From Liolophura sinensis (taxonomy: Eukaryota > Mollusca > Polyplacophora > Chitonida > Chitonidae), in contig NC_088301.1 of the NCBI RefSeq assembly GCF_032854445.1, positions 27,140,402-27,204,401 on the forward strand: a stretch of DNA of 64,000 bases, given 5' to 3'. How positions within the stretch are numbered: position 1 is the stretch's first letter; each line of letters starts with the position of its first letter. Below are positions 49,401-58,400 of the stretch, piece after piece. The notes below the pieces were generated by a model. It worked only from the letters and a program-made list of their open reading frames with translations, ran no database searches and had not been told where the DNA came from. A program made the position numbers and the translations under genes.

Positions 49401-52400
49401 TTAATATATAACAAGGTAGATGGAGGATAAGGATAGCAAAGGCAACATAGATATAATCCTACCAAATGCTCCAGTGCCTTCAGAGGCTGGCGTGCAGATG
49501 ACGTTGGTCTTCCTCCTCACACGTACAGTCACACTACCGTTGTCATGGAGACACATCAGCGCATCTCTCTGTCTGCAGGACAGTATCTGAAAAAATAGCG
49601 CAACAGAGTTAGTGAGATAATATTGATGAATTTTAGCACTAAACTAGCCAGACACATGATCTACAAATGTACTGTAAATGACCTAAAATTTTGTCCATGG
49701 CCAAGCTGCTCTGCCTGATTCTGAGATATCTACTGATGTTAACAAGGCATTCAGGGAATACTAGTACCTCACCTGATTGAACAGTTTGCTCATCATGTGA
49801 TACATTCAAATATTGGCCTTTAAAACAAAAAACGAGAGTGATTGACACTGTCATACACAGATATTATCCTCTAATTACATAGTGCTAGGATCTTGCCATT
49901 AAATCAACAAAAAAGAACAAAATTATTATACTGTCACAACTATGACTGTTTATCGTATGCATAGGAATTGCAGGGCAGTGACTTTGTATGTTATGGAGTT
50001 GTAAATTATTGTGGTGGTAAAATACATTATGGGAGTTTGGTGCACAACTTTACCACAGGGGTCTGCGATATGCAAATCGCAAACTGCAATTGTCAATCTA
50101 TGTACTATGGGAGGCAATTGCATTCCTGTGACTAGCTGAGCAAAGACTTCCTTGGTCTTTGCAGACTGCTACCCACGGTTGGCTATCTGTGTACTATGGG
50201 TGGCCATTGCAACCCTATCACTGGCCAAAACTTTAAACAAACTGGACACTGACACCAACAGCATCTGATTCAATACCTCTCCCTGATTGGTAAGTGAGCT
50301 AAAAAGAACTTTTGTGGTTGTTTGAAAAGTAAGAAAATATTCTCTTCAAAAAATATAAGATTCAGTACCAAAAGTAATATCTTATGACATTTGTTTGCCT
50401 GTGGAAAAGCACATTATTAGCAAAACCAAATACTCAGTTCTCAACACATAGGACAATTCACACAAATACAAGCGGCTGTCCCACCTGTCTGAAGGGTGAG
50501 CCAGTCCTCTCTATGCGACACCAAATACTCAGTTCTCAACACATGGGACAATTCAAACAAATACAGCGGGCTGTCCCACCTGTGTGAAGGCTGAGCCAGT
50601 CCTCTCCATGGGACACCAAATACTCAATTCTCACACACGGGACTATTCTCACAAATACAGCGGGCTGTCCCACCTGTGTGAAGGCTGAGCCAGTCCTCTC
50701 CATGGGACACCAAATACTCAGTTCTCAACACATTGGACTATTCTCACAAATACAGCGGGCTGTCCCACATGTCTGAAGGCTGAGCCAGTCCTCTCCATGG
50801 GACACCAAATACTCAGTTCTCAACACATTGGACTATTCTCACATATACAGCTGTCCCACTTGTGTGAAGGCTGAGCCAGTCCTCTCCATGAGACACCAAA
50901 TACTCAATTCTCAACACAAGGACTATTCTCACATATACAGCTGTCCCACTTGTGTGAAGGCTGAGCCAGTCCTCTCCATGGGACACCAAATACTCAATTC
51001 TCAACACAAGGACTATTCTCACAAATACAGCGGGCTGTCCCACCTGTGTGAAGGCTGAGCCAGTCCTCTCCATGGGACACCAAATACTCAATTCTCAACA
51101 CACGGGACTATTCACACAAATACAGCGGGCTGTCCCACCTGTCTGAAGGCTGAGCCAGTCCTCTCCATGAGACACCAAATACTCAATTCTCAACACAAGG
51201 ACTATTCTCACAAATACAGCGGGCTGTCCCACCTGTGTGAAGGCTGAGCCAGTCCTCTCCATGGGACACCAAATACTCAATTCTCAACACACGGGACTAT
51301 TCTCACAAATACAGTGGGCTGTCCCACTTGTGTGAAGGCTGAGCCAGTCCTCTCCATGGGACACCAAATACTCAATTCTCAACACACGGGACTATTCACA
51401 CAAATACAGCGGGCTGTCCCACTTGTATGAAGGGTGAGCCAATCCTCTCCATGGGACACCAAATACTCAATTCTCAACACATTGGACTATTCACAGGAAT
51501 ACAGCGACTATCCCACCTGTGTGAAGGCTGAGCCAGTCCTCTCCATGGGACACCAAATACTCAGTTCTCAACACATAGGACACTTCACACAAATACAGCG
51601 GGCTGTTCCACCTGTGTGAAGGCTGAGCCAGTCCTCTCTATGCGACACCAAATACTCAATTCTCAACACATGGGACAATTCAAACAAATACAGCGGGCTG
51701 TCCCACCTGTGTGAAGGCTGAGCCAATTCCTCTCCATGGGACACCAAATACTCAGTTCTCAACACATAGGACAATTTTCACAAATACAGCGGGCTGTCCC
51801 AACTGTCTGAAGGGTGAGCCAGTCCTCTCCATGGGACACCAAATACTCAGTTCTCAACACATAGGACTATTCACACAAATACAGCGGGCTGTCCCACCTG
51901 TGTGAAGGCTGAGCCAGTCCTCTTCATGGGACCCCAAATATTCAGTTCTCAACACATAGGACAATTCACACAAATACAGCGGGCTGTCCCACCTGTATGA
52001 AGGCTGAGCCAGTCCTCTCCATTGGACACCAAATACTCAGTTCTCAACACATAGGACAATGCACACAAATACAGCGGGCTGTCCCACCTGTGTGAAGGCT
52101 GAGCCAGTCCTCTCCATGGGACACCAAATACTCAGTTCTCAACACATAGGACAATTCACACAAATACAGTGCGCTGTCCCACCTGTGTGAAGGCTGAGCC
52201 AGTCCTCTCCATGGGACACCAAATACTCAGTTCTCAACACATGGGACTATTCTCACAAATACAGCGGGCTGTCCCAACAGTCTGAAGGCTGAGCCAGTCC
52301 TCTCCATGAGACACCAAATACTCAATTCTCAACACACGGGACTATTCTCACAAATACAGTGGGCTGTCCCACCTGTGTGAAGGCTGAGCCAGTCCTCTCC

Positions 52401-55400
52401 ATGGGACACCAAATACTCAATTCTCAACACATGGGACTATTCTCACAAATACAACGGGCTGTCCCACTTGTGTGAAGGCTGAGCCAGTCCTCTTCATGGG
52501 ACACCAAATACTCAATTCTCAACACATGGGACTATTCTCACAAATACAGTGGGCTGTCCCACCTGTGTGAAGGCTGAGCCAGTCCTCTCCATGGGACACC
52601 AAATACTCAGTTCTCAACACATAGGACAATTCACACAAATACAGCGGGCTGTCCCACCTGTCTGAAGGCTGAGCCAGTCCTCTCCATGGGACACCAAATA
52701 CTCAGTTCTCAACACATAGGACAATTCACACAAATACAGCGGGCTGTCCCACCTGTGTGAAGGCTGAGCCAGTCCTCTCCATGGGACACCAAATACTCAA
52801 TTCTCAACACATGGGACTATTCTCACAAATACAGTGGGCTGTCCTACCTGTGTGAAGGGTGAGCCAGTCCTCTCCATGGGTATCGTGCCCACTGTCTGAT
52901 TGATCTCCAAGTCCAGGATGAGCAGTTCCCGGGGGTAGAGCAGGATCAGATGGTGACGGCAAGCCTGGTGATACACCAGCTGTATACACTCATTCAGGTT
53001 CACACTCTCCTCCACTGACTTGTTGGAGCTGGAAGATTGAATGATTAGTACTTAATGTACCTGCCTGAGAATTTTCTTTTACATGACAGCAGTATGGTTT
53101 ACTGGCTGAGGAAACCTACATTGAGGTAAGTGCTTGGAATAAACCACCAACCTTTGGCAAGTACTAGGCCAAAAACGAAAGTAAGAAACAAAGTGATTTA
53201 TTATTAGATTGTGTGATCCACTGCAGTGCATTATTTTGGCAGATTTTGCGCATCACCAGTTTGGGAACCAAAAGTAGGAAATACATGTATAATGACATTA
53301 ACTCCTGCTGTGCCCTATCCATCTGATCCAACCAAAATTGAAAGACAGAAAGACAAAAATCTGCTTTTTCTTTGTATGAAGGTTTCGTGGAGATATTTAT
53401 GTAACACTTCTTTTAGCTCTGTTTTATACTGCATCCCAAAGATCTATGAAACTATCAAATTAAATCAGCTCTTGAACCTTTTGGATGGGCATCCAGACTT
53501 TTATCCAACATCTGACACTCATCAGGCTTACGTAGGAATTTTGATTTGATTCATATCTAAACACATTATTTCATTTATTTATTTGCGTGGTGTTTTACGC
53601 CGTACTCAAAAATATTTCACTTAGAAGACGGCAACCAGTATTACAGTGGGAGGAAACCGGCCAGAACCAGGAGGAAACTCACAACCATCCACAGGTTGGT
53701 GCCAGACCTTCTCAGGTACAGCCGGAGAGGAAGTCAGCATGAGCTGGACTTGAACTCACAGCGACCACATTGGTGAGAGGCTTCTGGGCCTTTGCACTGT
53801 GCTGGCGTGCAAGACACCTCTGTCACAGAGGACCCCATATGCATATAGAGGAAAATGGCCAGAACCTGAGGGAAACCCACATTCATCTGCAGGTTGCTGG
53901 CAGACCATCCCACGTATGGCCAGAGAGGAGTCAAGGAAGAGCTGGACCGCAATGGTGAGTGCCTCTAGTGTCATCATAATGGCGTGCTAACCACAGAGGC
54001 CTTGTAAAGATATGTCCCATACAACTTTGAGTGTGATACCGTTACAGGTACGTGAGTATGTATATGTACTTACCTTTGTTTCACTTCTCCCACGAGTATT
54101 CGGCTCACCCTTTTAGCTAAAGTGCTCGACTCTCTCCTCTCTGCATTGTTGTTCACATTTCCTGTATCAAAATTAGACATGAAGGATAACGCTTCACGGC
54201 AATCCTGGTGCTTTGTAAATTTGTTACATGTACCTCTGCCAAGGAGATTACTTTTTTTTTCAGGCTATTTATTCAATTTTATTTCACTTTTTTGACTTAC
54301 AAGATGGCAGTCAGCATTGTGGGTGGTACCTGGAATAAACCATCTACCGTAAATCGGGCAGAGCTTAGCCGACGATTTCAAAAAGATTATCCCATGATTC
54401 CTTGTGTGTGACTGTGATTCTTGGTAAGTGGACACAGCTGGAGGGGGGGCAGTCGGGGGGGGGGAGGGGCAGTGGGGGGTCTCAGGAGTGTGTTCACAGG
54501 ATTGCACGTGCCTGTGACCAGACCAGTAAACCTGTTCACGCTTCACTGAACATTCAACTGTTAGCTCTAGTAGAATCGCTACACAGCTACTGCCAGAATG
54601 CACATCTCATGTACATTGTGCCGAGTGATTCGTGCCAAAACGCTTCAGTGAGAAATGAAATGTTAGCACAAGTACCATCTACATATCTTCTACCAGAATG
54701 CATGTTTCACGCATGGTCTGCAACAGCATGTCGTGCAGACTGAGGTTAGACGGTGGACCAGTAACAAATAGGCCTACACTGATAAGTGTGCAGGTCGTTT
54801 AAAACAATCACTGAACAACAAATATGTGTCTAAAGTCAATAATTACCCATATGCGCTTAAGAAGCTAATTTTCAAAATACAAATACAACACTTCACTGCT
54901 CCGATTTACCGCGATTAGGTCCAGCTTTGCCTGTGTTAGAGTAGGAAAATCCACTTTCACGCAATTTGCTTGAATCAGAACTCATGATTACACCTTACCA
55001 GTGTAGGCCTTGACGACCTAACAATAGCACTCATTATATGGAAATTATAGAGGAGAAAGTGCCAAACTATAACCTATTAAGTATTCAGATATAAACGGCT
55101 GAGTTGTACTGATATCATGGGTAATCCCAACCTTTTGCACAGCTTTGGGTATAGTCACTGAAGTTTCAACATAGTTTAGGAGACCCGTCAATCACAGCAT
55201 AGACCCGATCCAAACATCTGATGTTTTGACAATTGTTTTTAATTCTACTTGCTGTAAATGGGTTACGTGTCTTGATTACATGGCTTTACTGAAATGGTTT
55301 AGCACCAAAATCCAAAACGGTCTCAGGAAAAATTACTGAACATGCATTTCACTGGGCACGTGGCTGTATGTAAATTAATGGACCTCCGTCTGCTAGTCTA

Positions 55401-58400
55401 GATTCACCGGGAGACTTCACAACTGTGACTATCCCAAGGGGCGGGTCAATGCAAATAAATGCATCTAACTGATTGGTGTTGAAATTGGAAAGTTGTGAGT
55501 TACGTGACTGTGAGTTCTCAGTCCTGTGCATGGCAATCGACCGTCACAACAATGCGAGAACGAGGTTAGAACACGTGGTATATCTAGTTCTGGAAACTTT
55601 GCCGCAATGTGTTTTCTGTGTTGAACTGAAGGTACCGGATTTGATAAGGCGGGAAAATACAACTCTTCTTGGAGGTGAGTTTCTATTGTAGTGAAACAAC
55701 ACCGTGGTTTAGATGTGGCAAACATAATTTCTATTTTGCCAGAGCCTGACGACTGATATTTACCATTCAGACCTATTTCGCTGAAATACCTTTGTATGCC
55801 AATTTGTGAAATTTATTTACGACATTGTAAACAGACAACTCTGTTCCCCAGATAATGCTATCATCGGTCGACCTTCACGTAACCTAAACAATTAAGAATT
55901 CGCCCTTTTAAATTGAGGCCAGCAAGTGTAACCCGCAAATTTAGGTAGTAAAGCTGAGAAGAAATGTGTGAAGTAGCCTGTTTAGCATGGACATTTTGGG
56001 AATTTACACATTTGTTCACTTTAATTCATGAGTAAAAACAAAGGTGTTGGGAAATCTTTAAGCCTCACTGTCAAGTACTGTAGCCGACCCCTATACGGTG
56101 TGGATTAACAACCTAAGCCTTTATGAAGTTTAATGAGGGAGGGGGGAAGGTTGCTAATACCTCATGTCGCACCACCCCCAACTCAGACTGTGTCGAAGTA
56201 ACTGATGGGGGAAACTTTAGCTCATTGTCTGCACGTTATTTCCACAAATTATTTTTTCAACGACCGACGGACCCAAATTTGAGAACAAGTCACTGCCTTG
56301 TTACGCGCAGCCAACAAAGTTGAGAGTCTAGCTGCACTCGTGGGTGTATAATCACCCTTCTCTCAGTCCATGCCTGGGGGAGTTTACGCTATGTGGCGAG
56401 GGCCAGCAGCCAGACAGTCACTGCTGTTTACGGCACAGCTGGGGGCTGATCACTCTCCTCTGTCATCTTGTCATGCAACCCAAATCGGCTAAACTTTATG
56501 ACCAGAAATTTTCGGCTAACCTCTACGTGATTTACGGTACCTTTGGCACGTTACTGACAAACTCTCGTACAGATGTGCACAGATACGTAAACCACATTGG
56601 CGGAAGCCAAGTGGTCTTCAACAAATGTTAGACTATGCAACCTGCCACATGAGCATAATGGATAGCTTGCTGCCCCTAGGGCCCCACCCAGGCCTCCACC
56701 AAGGCCCCACTAAGGCCAAACCCAGGCCTCCACCGAGGCCCCACTAAGGCCCCACCCAAGTCTCCACCAAGGCCTCACTAAGGCTCCACCATGGACAGCA
56801 GGGGAATCTACAATTTTTTTCCTGTCCTTTTTGCAGTTTTGAAACTGAACCTCATGTTACCTAGTAAATCAAAGGCCAGTACTATCGTCACTCCACCACA
56901 AAGTGAGCTCATTGTAGACCACCATTCTTTGGATGTTATGAACATTGGCGTCCTGAACCAAACTCACCTGGGCTGGAAGGGCTGGATATGTAAAACTTCT
57001 TCCCATTGCTGGATGGCACCCTAGTGATGGTGAAGTCATGAATAAACACGATGCAATCTTGTCCCAGAACTGCAAGATCCCATAGAGAAACTCATCAATA
57101 AATAATGTTATACCAGACAACAAGTAATTGCAGAGGCATGTCAAAGCATGTCAAAGTGTAATATTTATATTACACTAAGATCACTTGAGCGTCATCCACA
57201 GAAACATTTATCATGATGTTTACAGCATTTCTAAACCACAGGACCTTAAAGGATACAGGGAAAGCTTTGGTTTTATTTCTTAATATGCAAATTATCATGT
57301 GTAATAACATACAAAAGTACAAAAAAAAATTTGTTAACTTTCACTTTGGGGGGTAAAAATGGCTTCAAAGTAAATGTTTCTCAAGGCTCCAGCGGTCAGT
57401 CCGGAACTTAAGTAGCTTGCAGCAGTGACGTCAACGATGAACCCTTTGTAAAATTAACTCTGTAGGGCACAGATCAAACAGGTGTGTCTGAGTGGGGGCA
57501 AAGGTATGGGGAACAGGCCAAATGGGGGCAGGCCTAGGGGCGCTAAGCGGGGCGCTACGCTGGTTCGAAGAAGCCATGCAGTATCTGTGTACATATCACC
57601 TTGCTCACACTTTCTTTTTTTTGTTATGACTGTTGTTAGTCAAAATTGGTAACTTGTGCGTTAAACGGCCAGCAGGCATTACATTATGGATGGAAGAAGC
57701 TGAAGTGTTCTGTGTAAATCACCAACCTTTGGCAAGTTATACTTTCTCAAATTTCAGTGGAAGTCAAAGTATGTTTCCACTGATCTTCAAGTAAGTCTTC
57801 ACTTGGGAGCCCTGTTGACCACTAATTCTCCGCAAAGTTTAGATATACATATATTATAAATATACATAAAAATAACGTAGCAGGTGAACAAAATCTATTT
57901 TAGGAAAGTCATGGGTACTTACATGCAACCTGTTTGGGGTCAAAAGGATCAAACGCAAACGAGAGGAGTGGCTCTGTATAAGACTTCTTCCACAGCTTGG
58001 TGCCTGTGTCTGCATTCCACACGATCATGGAGTATGGGGGGTGGAGGGCAACCAGCAGATCTCTGGAGGCGTCCTGACCACTCACCCACTGTAAGTCTAC
58101 ACAAACAAAACATACTGTAACTTTTCAGCCTTTTCACATGTTTTCAAGCTGTGTTTTATTGAAGCATATTCTGAAAGCATTATTCTGTGTTGGCTGATAA
58201 AATTATACTTTTTGTGAAGCCCTCACACTGGCCAATCCAACCAATTTAGGCTTGTCACCAAAAAACACAAATTAAAAACGTGCACAAATTGCACTGAAAG
58301 TTGTTCTTTCATATGCGAAAATGTTGAGGAATTAGGGTAAGATCTATACAATATTCTATAACCATACAGTTTCAAAAAGCCAAATTTGATCCCTTGTCTC

